Of a stretch of 64,000 bases of DNA, positions 44,141 to 52,560 are shown one piece after another. The DNA lies in contig CAZKXI010000001.1 in assembly GCA_964556755.1 (NCBI GenBank), forward strand, positions 370,115-434,114, read 5' to 3'. The notes beneath the pieces are model-generated. The model ran no database searches, was not told where the DNA came from, and saw nothing but the letters and a program-made list of their open reading frames with translations. Numbering within the stretch: position 1 is the first letter of the stretch; each line of letters opens with the position of its first letter. This DNA comes from UBA4085 sp964556755. GTDB lineage: Bacteria > Acidobacteriota > Aminicenantia > Aminicenantales > UBA4085. A program made the position numbers and the translations under genes.

Positions 44141-45202
44141 TTACCAGGTGAAAGGGTGATCCTGGGCTGTCTTAAGAGACGTCTCGTCTTTTGGGAAGGA
44201 CGTGTCGGAGATGGTCAGTCCCTGATACCGGGCGCTGAGGCTGTAGACGCGCTCGATGGCGTGGGCCAGAGTGCCGTCGATCTGGCCGGCCTCCGCCTCG
44301 AACATCGAGTCGGGGACCGCCAGCGACAGCAGCGGCTCGAGCGCCCCTCGCCTGGCCATGAACATCCCGCCGGCGATGAAGCTCATCTTCAGAAGCTCGC
44401 CGAGCGGGATGCCGAAGACTTGAGCGAAGAAACGCAAGGCTAGGGCATTGCCCCCGAAATAGAGGCTCATGGGGACGACGTGCCCCCGCGGCCCGATTAG
44501 TCCGACGCGCGGATGCTCATTCAGGTAATCCAGGGCGCACTCGATCTTGCCAGCGCCCAGCAGGCCTTCCAACAAATCCTCGCGCCAAAGCTCTCCGGTC
44601 AGCCGGTGGTTGGCCCTTTTCGTATGCACCTTGACGATGAGGGCACCCTCATCGTCAATCCCGGCGGCCAGCCGCAGGAAAGGCAGAGCATCCCGCCCTC
44701 GATTTGGAAAGGCCTGGACGGCCACGGGGTAATCGCGCCCGCGGGATATCTCCCGGATCTTCGCCTCTTGCTCGGCTGTCGTGGAGACAAGGGCCTCGAC
44801 CCTATGGTCGGCCCGACCGCGAAATCCGGATTCGAACTTGTCCAGAATCCGGCCGTAGATGTCGGGATAGAAAGCGTGCACCGCCAGCACAACGCGACTG
44901 ATCGGCGGCGGCGTCGGGGCCGCGGTCCGCGGAGACCTCGTTAAGAGCTCTCGATCGTAATAATCAGGGAATGCGCTCTGCTCTCCGGATCGCGCCGCCC
45001 GCTCCAGCCTTCTTATCTCCGCCCAGTTCTTATAGGGCCGCGTCGACTTGAACAGGACGCCGAAGACGGTGAAGAAGGCCGTCTTGATCGCCCGCTTGGC
45101 CCGCCGTCCCAAGGGCAGGCGCCACCAGGTCCGGGCGGCGAGCGCAGTCACCGGCCGCGGCCCGCTTCCCCGTTCTTTTTCTTTTTGTTCCCGCGTACCC
45201 AT
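44141..45202 (-). CDS. RgpF-like rhamnan/polysaccharide synthesis protein
   Basis: The 353-residue protein matches the RgpF family involved in rhamnose-glucose polysaccharide synthesis. Diagnostic blocks are VVLAVHAFYPDIYGRILDKF, FPNRGRDALPFLRL, LIVKVHTKRANH, LWREDLLEGLLG, GLIGPRGHVVPM, FIAGGMFMARRGAL and QIDGTLAHAIERVYSL. The first 75 residues are basic and precede the conserved domain. It is cytoplasmic or membrane-associated. It is divergent from the polyprenyl-phosphate sugar transferase gene. Together with rmlABC, it suggests a rhamnose-containing surface glycan. The ribosome-binding site before ATG 45202 is weak. Confidence 0.8.
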   Translation of the reverse strand: MGTREQKEKERGSGPRPVTALAARTWWRLPLGRRAKRAIKTAFFTVFGVLFKSTRPYKNWAEIRRLERAARSGEQSAFPDYYDRELLTRSPRTAAPTPPPISRVVLAVHAFYPDIYGRILDKFESGFRGRADHRVEALVSTTAEQEAKIREISRGRDYPVAVQAFPNRGRDALPFLRLAAGIDDEGALIVKVHTKRANHRLTGELWREDLLEGLLGAGKIECALDYLNEHPRVGLIGPRGHVVPMSLYFGGNALALRFFAQVFGIPLGELLKMSFIAGGMFMARRGALEPLLSLAVPDSMFEAEAGQIDGTLAHAIERVYSLSARYQGLTISDTSFPKDETSLKTAQDHPFTW

Positions 45203-45270
45203 CTCGAAGGCGCTCTGCCCGCCCTAAGACTATCCTATCCCGGCGGCCTTTTTCCAGTCCCCGCCGCCGA

Positions 45271-45299
45271 TTGCCGTCCACCGCCGGCTGATGTATATA
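45271..45299 (+). promoter_or_regulatory. Candidate promoter for the polyprenyl-phosphate sugar transferase
   Basis: TTGCCG (45271-45276), 17-bp spacer, TATATA (45294-45299), about 100 bases before the ATG. A second candidate with a perfect TTGACA at 45340-45345 but a poor -10 lies closer to the gene. Confidence 0.4.
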
Positions 45300-45399
45300 T
45301 CACCCCGGGGTTGGCCGATGGGCCCTCGCGGCTCGCCGATTGACAGGCGGCGCTCGACTGTGGCTCAATGGCCCGCGGGCCGGCCCATCGAGAACGCGC

Positions 45400-46824
45400 A
45401 TGCTGAAAAAAGCCGTTAGCCTCCTCCTCCTGGTCGCTTCCGACACCACCGCCCTGGCTGCGGCTTTCCTGGCAGCCTTCCTCCTGCGTCGGGACATCCT
45501 GCCCCCGATCTTCCCCAAAGTCCTCGTCCTGCCGGCCACCCAGGGACCGTTCCTGGCCAGTTGGTACTTCATCCTGGCCTGGATTCTCGTCTTCGCCTAC
45601 GAGAAGCTCTACACCAAGCGCTACTCCCATTGGGACGAGACGCGCCTGCTCGTCAAAAGCTCGATCATGGCCATGATCCTCGTCTTGGCGACGATCGTGC
45701 TGACCCGCAAGTCGCTGCCCTTCTCGCGGATCATCCTGGTTCTGATGGGTTTGTTCAGCTTCCTGACGCTGCCGGTGGCCCGCTTTCTGACCAAGCGGCT
45801 CCTGGTCCGCCTCCGTCTCTGGGAGAAGCGGGTCCTGATCATCGGCTCCCGCAACGGCACCCACGAGGTCATCTCGGCCATCCGGCGCAACCGCTCCCTG
45901 GGCTTCCGCATCGTCGGCTGCCTGACCGACGACCCGGCCGAGGTCGGCCGGATGACCGACGGCGTCCCCATCCTCGGCCACTACGACGAGATCGAAGAGT
46001 GGCGGGAGAAGATCGCCTTCGAGGACATCATCGTCACCTTCCCCGACATCCCCCGGGCGCGCATGATCGAGATGCTCCGCCGCTGGGACGGAGTCAGCGA
46101 GACGATCCGCTACATTCCCCGCACCGGCGACCTGATCACGGCCGGCGTCGAGCTGGAGAACATCGGCCGGGTTCTGTCCCTGGCTGTGCGCAAGAACCTG
46201 CACAAGCCGTGGAACCGGCTCTTCAAGGGGACCTTCGAGTACGTCCTGGCCGTCCTGTCCTTCATCCTCATCCTGCCCCTGATGGCCGTCATCGCCGTAG
46301 TCATCAAGATCGACTCGCACGGCCCGGTCTTCTTCCTCCAGGAGCGCTGCGGGCGCCGCAGCAAGGCCATCCGGATCATCAAGTTCCGGACCATGCGCAC
46401 CGACGCCGACGCCGTGCTGGCCGACCTGCTGGCCCGCGATCCCCAGGCCCGGGCCGAGTGGGAGCAGTTCAAGAAGATCAAGTCGGGCGATCCCCGCGTC
46501 ACGCGAGTCGGCCGCTTCCTGCGCCGCTTCAGCCTGGACGAGCTGCCCCAGCTGCTCAACGTCCTGGCCGGCCAGATGAGCATCGTCGGCCCGCGGCCCT
46601 ACCTGCGGGAGGAGATCGAGTCGATCAAGCCCCATCCCGGTATCCTCTTCGAGGTCAAGCCCGGCATTACCGGCCTGTGGCAGACCAGCGGGCGCTCGCA
46701 CCTGACGTTTCAGGACCGGCTCAAGATCGACGAGCGCTACATCCGCAACTGGTCCTTCTGGCTGGATATCCTGATCCTGGCCAAGACGGTCGTCGTGGCC
46801 GCGGGCGGCAGAGGGGCTTTCTAG
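45400..46824 (+). CDS. Polyprenyl-phosphate sugar-1-phosphate transferase (initiating glycosyltransferase)
   Basis: Starts glycan assembly by moving a sugar-1-phosphate onto undecaprenyl phosphate at the inner membrane. The 474-residue protein has four N-terminal transmembrane helices (about 5-30, 52-68, 85-103, 109-126), a CoA-binding-3-like Rossmann domain (KRVLIIGSRNG, about 143-270), a fifth helix (279-303), and the catalytic bacterial sugar-transferase domain with KFRTM (328-332), DELPQL (380-385) and VGPRP (396-400). This is the PNPT-unrelated PHPT (WbaP/WcaJ) layout and length. The start at ATG 45400 is where the membrane domain begins. Its stop overlaps that of the convergent glycosyltransferase in a CTAG. 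Confidence 0.93.
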   Translation: MLKKAVSLLLLVASDTTALAAAFLAAFLLRRDILPPIFPKVLVLPATQGPFLASWYFILAWILVFAYEKLYTKRYSHWDETRLLVKSSIMAMILVLATIVLTRKSLPFSRIILVLMGLFSFLTLPVARFLTKRLLVRLRLWEKRVLIIGSRNGTHEVISAIRRNRSLGFRIVGCLTDDPAEVGRMTDGVPILGHYDEIEEWREKIAFEDIIVTFPDIPRARMIEMLRRWDGVSETIRYIPRTGDLITAGVELENIGRVLSLAVRKNLHKPWNRLFKGTFEYVLAVLSFILILPLMAVIAVVIKIDSHGPVFFLQERCGRRSKAIRIIKFRTMRTDADAVLADLLARDPQARAEWEQFKKIKSGDPRVTRVGRFLRRFSLDELPQLLNVLAGQMSIVGPRPYLREEIESIKPHPGILFEVKPGITGLWQTSGRSHLTFQDRLKIDERYIRNWSFWLDILILAKTVVVAAGGRGAF

Positions 46825-47924
46825 CCCCGGTCCAACAGCCCGCCGAAGAGAGCTTCATATCCGTCCGTGACGCGGTCCCAATCGTAGCGCCGGCGGATGA
46901 TCTCCCGCGCCTTCTCCCGCATCCCCGCCAGAGCCTTGGGATGGCCGGCCGCCCAGCGCATCTCGGACAGCAGCGAGTCGGACGTCTTGGCGAAATAGCG
47001 GGCCGCTTCCCCGGCGACTTCCCGGTTGTAGGCGACGTCGCGGGCGATGATGAAAGCTCCGGCGGCCATAGCCTGCAGCAGTCCGGGATTGGTGCCGCCG
47101 GCTTCATTGCCGTGAATATAGGCATAGCAGCCGCAGAGAAGCTCGCGCAGGACGTCCGGGTCGTAGCAGAAGCCGAGAAAGCGGATGCGCGGGTCTTTCG
47201 TCTCGTGCAGCGCGTCGACATAGCCGGACCGATAGGCCGTGCCGCCGATGAGGACCAGGCTCAAATCCGTCTCCAGCTGCTTAAAAGCGCGCACGGCCAG
47301 ATGGATGTTGTTCTCGGGCTCGAAGCGGGCCATCTGCATGAAATAGCCCCGTGGCTTCACGCCATAGCGAGCCAGAAGCTCGGGCGCCTTGGATTCCAGA
47401 AGGGGCGCGCCATAGGACAGAAAGACGGTTTCGCGGCCGTGCTTCTTCTCGTAGTAGTCCTGGATGGCCCGGGCGTCGCTGATCAAGGGGATCGGCAGCT
47501 TCACCGCCAGCCGCTCGGCCAGGGCGAAGTAGCGGTGGCCCAGGCCGGCCCACTTCTGACGGGCCCACTCGATGCCGTCCATGTGCAGGACAATGCGCTT
47601 CCCCAACCAGGCCGGAAGGGCCAGCAGGGGAGAGCTGGCGTAATTGAAGACCAGGATGACGTCATGGCGGCGCGCGAACAGGGCGTGAAGAAGTGCCAGC
47701 GTCACATGCGACAGCGTTTCCAGGGACCGCAGCCGGATGACCGGCAGGTGGACGAGCTTCATCCCCAGGTAGGAGGTGCGCCGCGGACTCTCCGGCCCTC
47801 TCCGGCAATAGACGCAGACGTCGTGTCCGTGGGCGGCCAGGCGCTTGCCCAGCTCCTCGGCGCAGGTCTCGAAGCCGCCGTATCGGGCCGGCACGCCGCG
47901 GGTTCCGACGAGGGCGATGCGCAT
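46821..47924 (-). CDS. Family 4 glycosyltransferase with DUF1972-type N-terminus
   Basis: The 367-residue GT-B glycosyltransferase begins MRIALVGTRGVPARYGGFET, the signature of the DUF1972 group, which includes rhamnosyltransferases. Later blocks include HMDGIEWARQKW, the C-terminal donor site region YIHGNEAGGTNPGLLQAMAAG, and a final helix. It is cytoplasmic or peripheral. It is the last of three minus-strand genes with 2-base gaps or overlaps, so it shares a transcript with the two upstream. Rhamnose transfer is plausible given rmlABC and the RgpF-like gene. Confidence 0.9.
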   Translation of the reverse strand: MRIALVGTRGVPARYGGFETCAEELGKRLAAHGHDVCVYCRRGPESPRRTSYLGMKLVHLPVIRLRSLETLSHVTLALLHALFARRHDVILVFNYASSPLLALPAWLGKRIVLHMDGIEWARQKWAGLGHRYFALAERLAVKLPIPLISDARAIQDYYEKKHGRETVFLSYGAPLLESKAPELLARYGVKPRGYFMQMARFEPENNIHLAVRAFKQLETDLSLVLIGGTAYRSGYVDALHETKDPRIRFLGFCYDPDVLRELLCGCYAYIHGNEAGGTNPGLLQAMAAGAFIIARDVAYNREVAGEAARYFAKTSDSLLSEMRWAAGHPKALAGMREKAREIIRRRYDWDRVTDGYEALFGGLLDRG

Positions 47925-47926
47925 GG

Positions 47927-49282
47927 CTATCGTCCCAAAAGCCTCCGCAGCCGGAGCAGCAGCCGCGGCGTGGCACGGCCGGGCTCGGGGCGCAGGACGC
48001 GCCGGGCGGCCTCGAGAATCCGCTTTCGGCTTCCGCGCCGCCTCCGCCTCCTCGGCGCCTCGGGGTCGGCCAGAGCCTTCTCGCACCAAGCCATCAGCGG
48101 CTCGGCCGTTCGGGCCCACAAGAAACCGTCCCGAATCCCGGCCATGCGACGGCGGATGGCCTCCCGGCGCTCGGGGCTAGCGGCCAAGTCCAGCAGCCCC
48201 CGAGCCAAGGCTTTCGTGTCGCCTGAGCCGACCACGACGCCCAAGTCCTCGCGGGCCGTCAGCTCGGCGAAGTAGTCGCCCTCCGAGCAGAGGATGGGGC
48301 AGCCGTACTTGATGTAGTCCAGCATCCGCGTCCGAAAAGCGTAGCGCGTCTCGAAGTGGGTCCGGTGTATCGAAATCCCGATATCCGCTCTCCTATAATA
48401 GCGCCCCCGCTCGGCGTAGGGGATCCAGCCGTCGTTGAAGAAGACGGCGTCGCGCAGGACCGGATCCCGGGTGACGAAGGCCTTGGCCTCGTCTGCGGTC
48501 GCCCAACGCGGAATCGCGGGATTGGGGTGGCCGGTCGAGAGGAAGGCCAGCTTCAGCCGCGAATCGCTCGCTCGGGCGATCGCCAGCGCCTCCAGCAGGG
48601 TATGCGGGTCGAACCAGGGCGAAAGGACGCCGCCCCAGAGAGCCAGCACGTCCTTGTCGCCGAGCCCGGGGAAGAGCGGTGCCTCTCCTTCGGGCCGCTC
48701 GGCTTCCTCGCCTCCGTCGCTGATGCCGAACGGCACCACGCTGATCAGCCGGTCGATATCCGGGCCGCCGTCGAGAAAGACCGGATCGATGCGGTTCAGG
48801 CTCATCAGGGCGCCGGTAAAGAGGTCCTTCTGGCGCTCCGAGGCGCACAGGAAATGGTCGGCGGTCAGGAGCAGCTCATTGGCCACCCGCAGGTCATGCA
48901 GATGGATGGCGTCCCGGTCGTAAGCGGGGACCCGGTCCGCGTGGATGAACAGGTTCTCCAGTACAAAGGGATCGTAGATGTCGGCAATGAGATGCCCCTC
49001 GATCTCGGCCAGGCCGGGAAACTTGGAAAGGATATAGCCTTGGACGAGGACGACCCGGGCCCGCCGGGCGGCTTCTTCCACGGGTCGCGGCCGCCGCGGG
49101 GAATAGGTCCAGACCTTGAAGGGCGCCGACGCGACGAGCGGCCCGGCCGGCGAGAAGTCCGGGATGGCCAGCTCGACCGAGAACCGCCCGGCCAGCACCC
49201 GGCTCAGCTCCCAGGCCCGGATGCCGGGGCCGGCCATGCGGTCGCCGACCACGTCGTCGCTGATGACCAGGATGTCGGTCAT
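47927..49282 (-). CDS. Family 4 (GT-B) glycosyltransferase
   Basis: The 451-residue protein starts MTDILVISDDVVGDRMAGPG, a typical N-terminus of polysaccharide GT4 enzymes. It includes LIADIYDPFVLENLF, HFLCASERQKDLFTGAL, LALWGGVLSPWFDPHTLLEALA, and RRADIGISIHRTHFETRYAFRTRMLDYIKYGCPILCSEGD around the donor-binding Glu region. The final 45 residues are a basic Arg-rich tail that may bind the membrane or nucleic acid. Its start overlaps the stop of the upstream membrane protein gene by 4 bases (ATGA). The sugar donor cannot be told. Confidence 0.88.
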   Translation of the reverse strand: MTDILVISDDVVGDRMAGPGIRAWELSRVLAGRFSVELAIPDFSPAGPLVASAPFKVWTYSPRRPRPVEEAARRARVVLVQGYILSKFPGLAEIEGHLIADIYDPFVLENLFIHADRVPAYDRDAIHLHDLRVANELLLTADHFLCASERQKDLFTGALMSLNRIDPVFLDGGPDIDRLISVVPFGISDGGEEAERPEGEAPLFPGLGDKDVLALWGGVLSPWFDPHTLLEALAIARASDSRLKLAFLSTGHPNPAIPRWATADEAKAFVTRDPVLRDAVFFNDGWIPYAERGRYYRRADIGISIHRTHFETRYAFRTRMLDYIKYGCPILCSEGDYFAELTAREDLGVVVGSGDTKALARGLLDLAASPERREAIRRRMAGIRDGFLWARTAEPLMAWCEKALADPEAPRRRRRRGSRKRILEAARRVLRPEPGRATPRLLLRLRRLLGR

Positions 49283-49992
49283 GGGCGGCCTTTGTCGGGC
49301 CTGGGATCGGCGAACAGGCCCGGCACATGGTAGAGGAGGGCGGTCAGGGAGGCGACGAAGGCGGCCAGGACCAGCCAGAAGAAGGCGGGGGTTCCGAAAG
49401 GCCTGGGCCAGCGGCGGGCGATCCGCCGAGCCTGGGACGCGATCGTCCGCGAGGAGTAGGTCCGAAAGGCGCAGTCGCCGCCGTTGACCTTGCCTTGGAC
49501 CAGGAAGTCCCCCTCGGGATAGATGTCGGCCTCGTTGATCCACAGGCATCCCGGGGTGCCGGGATCGGGATCGACGGCGAAGACCTCGTAAGAGTAGCGC
49601 TTGCCTTTGGAGTCGGGGATGGGTGGGAACGAGAACGTCTGGTAGAGGTTGTCGCGGATCTCCGAAGCCTTGATCCTGACGACGCGCAAGTCGGCCGGCG
49701 GGCCGGACGGCGGGGGCAGCTCGCGGAGCCGTAGGACGACTTCACCGCCGAGCGTCTTGCCGTGCGTCCCCATCAGGGCGTCGATGCGGTTCAGGCGGTC
49801 CATGCCGGCCTTGAAGGACTGGCCGACCGTGAAGTCGGCGCCAAAGTTTTGGCTCGGCTTGGTGTTGGGGTAGACCTCCAGGTCCATCGTGTCGTGGTGC
49901 CGCAGGAAGATCAGGTAGAATTGGAGGAGGAGGAAGAGCGCCGCCAGGGCGGTCCCCCATCGCCCCTCTTTGGTCTCCATCAACCGCATCAT
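49279..49992 (-). CDS. Small membrane protein with extracytoplasmic domain, coupled to glycosyltransferases
   Basis: The 237-residue product is not recognised. One transmembrane segment lies near the N-terminus (about 13-30) and a second near the C-terminus (about 203-222). The intervening 170 residues are probably periplasmic and beta-rich (VVLRLRELPPPSGPPADLRVVRI, YSYEVFAVDPDPGTPG). It is translationally coupled (4-base overlap) to the following GT4 gene. It could help export or assembly of the glycan, but no family is claimed. Two adjacent ATGs (49992, 49989) are possible starts; neither has a strong ribosome-binding site. Confidence 0.65.
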   Translation of the reverse strand: MMRLMETKEGRWGTALAALFLLLQFYLIFLRHHDTMDLEVYPNTKPSQNFGADFTVGQSFKAGMDRLNRIDALMGTHGKTLGGEVVLRLRELPPPSGPPADLRVVRIKASEIRDNLYQTFSFPPIPDSKGKRYSYEVFAVDPDPGTPGCLWINEADIYPEGDFLVQGKVNGGDCAFRTYSSRTIASQARRIARRWPRPFGTPAFFWLVLAAFVASLTALLYHVPGLFADPRPDKGRP

Positions 49993-50042
49993 GCCGGAGT
50001 TATTCTAACGAAATCCGCCCGAAAATGCATCCGGCGGGCTTT

Positions 50043-50071
50043 TTGACTCGTTGCAGTATCGATGCGATAAT
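50043..50071 (+). promoter_or_regulatory. Promoter for lptD
   Basis: TTGACT (50043-50048), 17-bp spacer, GATAAT (50066-50071) with a TGC extension at 50063-50065. It ends 20 bases before the ATG at 50092. Confidence 0.6.
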
Positions 50072-50091
50072 GCCCCCGGGCTGTTCGGCAA

Positions 50092-52344
50092 ATGATCACC
50101 ATCGAAATCGGTCGCGGGGCGTGGCGTTGGGCCGACGCCGTCGCCCTGGCCGTCTGCCTCTCTCTCTGCCTCGGCCTCGGAGCGGGGGCCCTCTCCGCCC
50201 AAGAAGCGGCTACGGGCGACGTGACCGCCTCGGGCTCCAGGATCCTGGCCGACCGGATCGAGCAGAACGGCAACATCATCTCCGCCTGGGGCCGGGTCCG
50301 GGTCTTCTACCGCGACCTTATCCTCTTAGCCGACCACGTCGAGCTCAACTCGGAGACGCGGGACACCCTGGCCGAGGGCCAGGTCTCGCTGCGGCTGCCC
50401 AACGAGCTGATCACGGCCGGACAGATGACGGTCAACCTGGACACCGCTCTGGGGCGCATGAGCGACGCCTTCGGGCTCATGGAGCCGACCGTGCTCTTCT
50501 CCTCCGAGACGATGGACAGGGAGAGGGAGGATTTCTACCGGCTGGGGCGCAGCAAGTTCACCGCCTGCACCCAGGCCGTACCGCGCTGGAGCGTCACCTG
50601 CGCCAAGGCCAACCTCCGCAAGAACGACTACGTCGAGGTCTGGGGCGCCACCTTCTCGGTCAAGAAGATCCCCGTCTTCTATCTGCCCTACGCCAAATAC
50701 CCCCTGGCCCAGTCGCGGGCCTCGGGCTTCCTCATCCCCCAGATCGGCTATTCGGGCGTCAAGGGCTTCTCGGTCTCCGAGAGCTACTACTGGGCCATCG
50801 CCCGCAACATGGACGCCACCTTCAACGTGGACTACTACGGGGCCAAGGGCATGGGCGGCGGCATCGAGTACCGCTACCTCTTCGGCTCGCCCGACAAGGC
50901 CGGGGCCCAAGGCCTCTACGGCGGCGAGGCCAGGGTCTACTACTTTCGCTTCCGGGCGCTGGAGGACGGCACGACGCCCGACCCGGCCTACCTGGTCCGC
51001 TGGAACCACAACCAGGTCCTGCCGGGAGGCTTCACCCTGACCGCGGCCGTCAACTACCAGTCCTCGTTCAACTTCCTGCGCGAGTTCGACAACAACTTCA
51101 AGCGGGCCATCATCTTCAATCAGAGCTCCCAGGTCTACTTGACGCGGACGTGGGGCGGGCTGACCTTCAGTGCCCGGGCCATGAACAACGAGACGAGCTT
51201 CCAGTCCATCAACAACTCGATCGTCTCCCGCTCCCTGCCTCAGATCAACCTGAACCTGGCTCGGGTGAAGATCCTGGGACAGCTGGGCTTCACCATGTCG
51301 GCCTCCTACAGCGACTGGCAATACGGCTGGAAGTCGCAGTTCGAGTCGGGAACGCCCCTGAAGAACAAGACCATCAATGTCTTTCCCACGCTGTCCCTGC
51401 CGTGGGCTTCCATCCCCTGGCTGACCATGAACTTCTCGCTCACCGGCAACGTCAACTACTCCTTCACCAGCAAGGACTCGGTGACCAACGCCATCGTCGA
51501 CGTGCCCTACCTGGCGGCCAATTACGGCTTCGAGGTCAGCGCCATCGGGCCCAGCTTCTACAAGATCTACGACTTCGGCAAGCCTGCCCCGGGCGAGACG
51601 GCCCGGCCGCGGCTGAAACACGTCATCGAGCCCTATGCGACCTATCATTACGAGCCGCCGTGGGCCCACCCCGAGCGCATCGTCTCCATGCGGGCCTATA
51701 GGCAGGACCATTCCATCACCTATGGGCTGACCAACCGCTTCTTCTACAAGTCCACCGGAGCCGCGACCGAGGTCCTGACCATCGGCATCAGCCAGTCCTA
51801 CTACTTGACCCCCTACGAGAGCGTGGCCAACCAGTACCTCATCATGGACTGGCTGCCGGCCGGGGTCAGCCTGCGGTACTCCGATATCAATGCCTATGTC
51901 CGCTTCTTCGCCGGCAGCAAGCTCAGCTTGGACTATGCCTCCAGCTACAACACCTACAAGGACAAGTTCGCGGCAAACCGGTTGAGCGTGAATTATGGGC
52001 TGCCCCAGGACGACTATTTCTTCCGCCTCAGCTGGTATCTGAGCCGCTATGTCTGGTACGACGATGCGGCGTTCTGGGACCGTCACCAGCTCAGCGCGGG
52101 CGGGGGGATCCGGCTGCCCAGCTTGAACCTGGACGCGATGGCCGAGATCGACTACAACATCCAAGAGAATAAGCTGCTCTTCCTGTCCGGCTCCGTGGTC
52201 TACCACTACCAGTGCATCGACCTGAGGCTGGAAGGCCGCATGTTCTACTACCGCGACGAGCCGGAGTTCCAGATTCGCTTCAGCTTCGATCTGGCCGGGG
52301 TGGGGAAGTCCAGCGACTTCCTGGGAGGCAGCCGCTACGATTGA
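50092..52344 (+). CDS. lptD: LPS-assembly outer-membrane protein LptD
   Basis: Inserts lipopolysaccharide into the outer leaflet of the outer membrane. The 750-residue protein has a signal peptide (cleavage after GALSA, about residue 36). An OstA/LptA-like jellyroll domain lies at about 45-200 (SRILADRIEQNGNIISAWGRV, LADHVELNSETRDTLAEGQV, VKKIPVFYLPYAKYPL), followed by a long beta-barrel of alternating aromatic strands (RASGFLIPQIGYSGVKGFSV to the end). The length is normal for LptD. It is preceded by its own promoter and stands alone. It is the clearest evidence that the organism makes LPS and has an outer membrane. Confidence 0.92.
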   Translation: MITIEIGRGAWRWADAVALAVCLSLCLGLGAGALSAQEAATGDVTASGSRILADRIEQNGNIISAWGRVRVFYRDLILLADHVELNSETRDTLAEGQVSLRLPNELITAGQMTVNLDTALGRMSDAFGLMEPTVLFSSETMDREREDFYRLGRSKFTACTQAVPRWSVTCAKANLRKNDYVEVWGATFSVKKIPVFYLPYAKYPLAQSRASGFLIPQIGYSGVKGFSVSESYYWAIARNMDATFNVDYYGAKGMGGGIEYRYLFGSPDKAGAQGLYGGEARVYYFRFRALEDGTTPDPAYLVRWNHNQVLPGGFTLTAAVNYQSSFNFLREFDNNFKRAIIFNQSSQVYLTRTWGGLTFSARAMNNETSFQSINNSIVSRSLPQINLNLARVKILGQLGFTMSASYSDWQYGWKSQFESGTPLKNKTINVFPTLSLPWASIPWLTMNFSLTGNVNYSFTSKDSVTNAIVDVPYLAANYGFEVSAIGPSFYKIYDFGKPAPGETARPRLKHVIEPYATYHYEPPWAHPERIVSMRAYRQDHSITYGLTNRFFYKSTGAATEVLTIGISQSYYLTPYESVANQYLIMDWLPAGVSLRYSDINAYVRFFAGSKLSLDYASSYNTYKDKFAANRLSVNYGLPQDDYFFRLSWYLSRYVWYDDAAFWDRHQLSAGGGIRLPSLNLDAMAEIDYNIQENKLLFLSGSVVYHYQCIDLRLEGRMFYYRDEPEFQIRFSFDLAGVGKSSDFLGGSRYD

Positions 52345-52456
52345 AGCGGCTAGCCGAGCCCGCCCCCGAATCCACCCCCTTTCTCACCGTCGGGACGGAT
52401 GGGCGTCTTCGCCTCCAGAGGCGAAAATGTATGCATGGAGGCCATCATGAAAGATA

Positions 52457-52490
52457 GGGGGACACCATACATAACTCCCGAACCCTTTTG
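52457..52490 (+). repeat. Second repeat family: solo 34-base end
   Basis: The 34 bases are identical to 25015-25048 (GGGGGACACCATACATAACT and the following 14 bases). No matching inverted end is seen before the next gene. It lies in the leader of the first modular secreted protein gene. Confidence 0.7.
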
Positions 52491-52560
52491 GCGACGCTTT
52501 TCCGTCAACGGACGTTTACAAGGCGAGACCGCTTCCTCGAGTCATCAGAGGACGAGAAAC

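Noticed and set aside
50326..52206. 626-codon frame antisense to lptD
   Set aside because: Shadow of lptD, with hydrophilic low-information composition and no start context.
52399..52560. Upstream extension of modular protein A (54 extra residues)
   Set aside because: It translates through the second-family repeat and would bury the signal peptide; ATG 52561 gives a normal exported protein.
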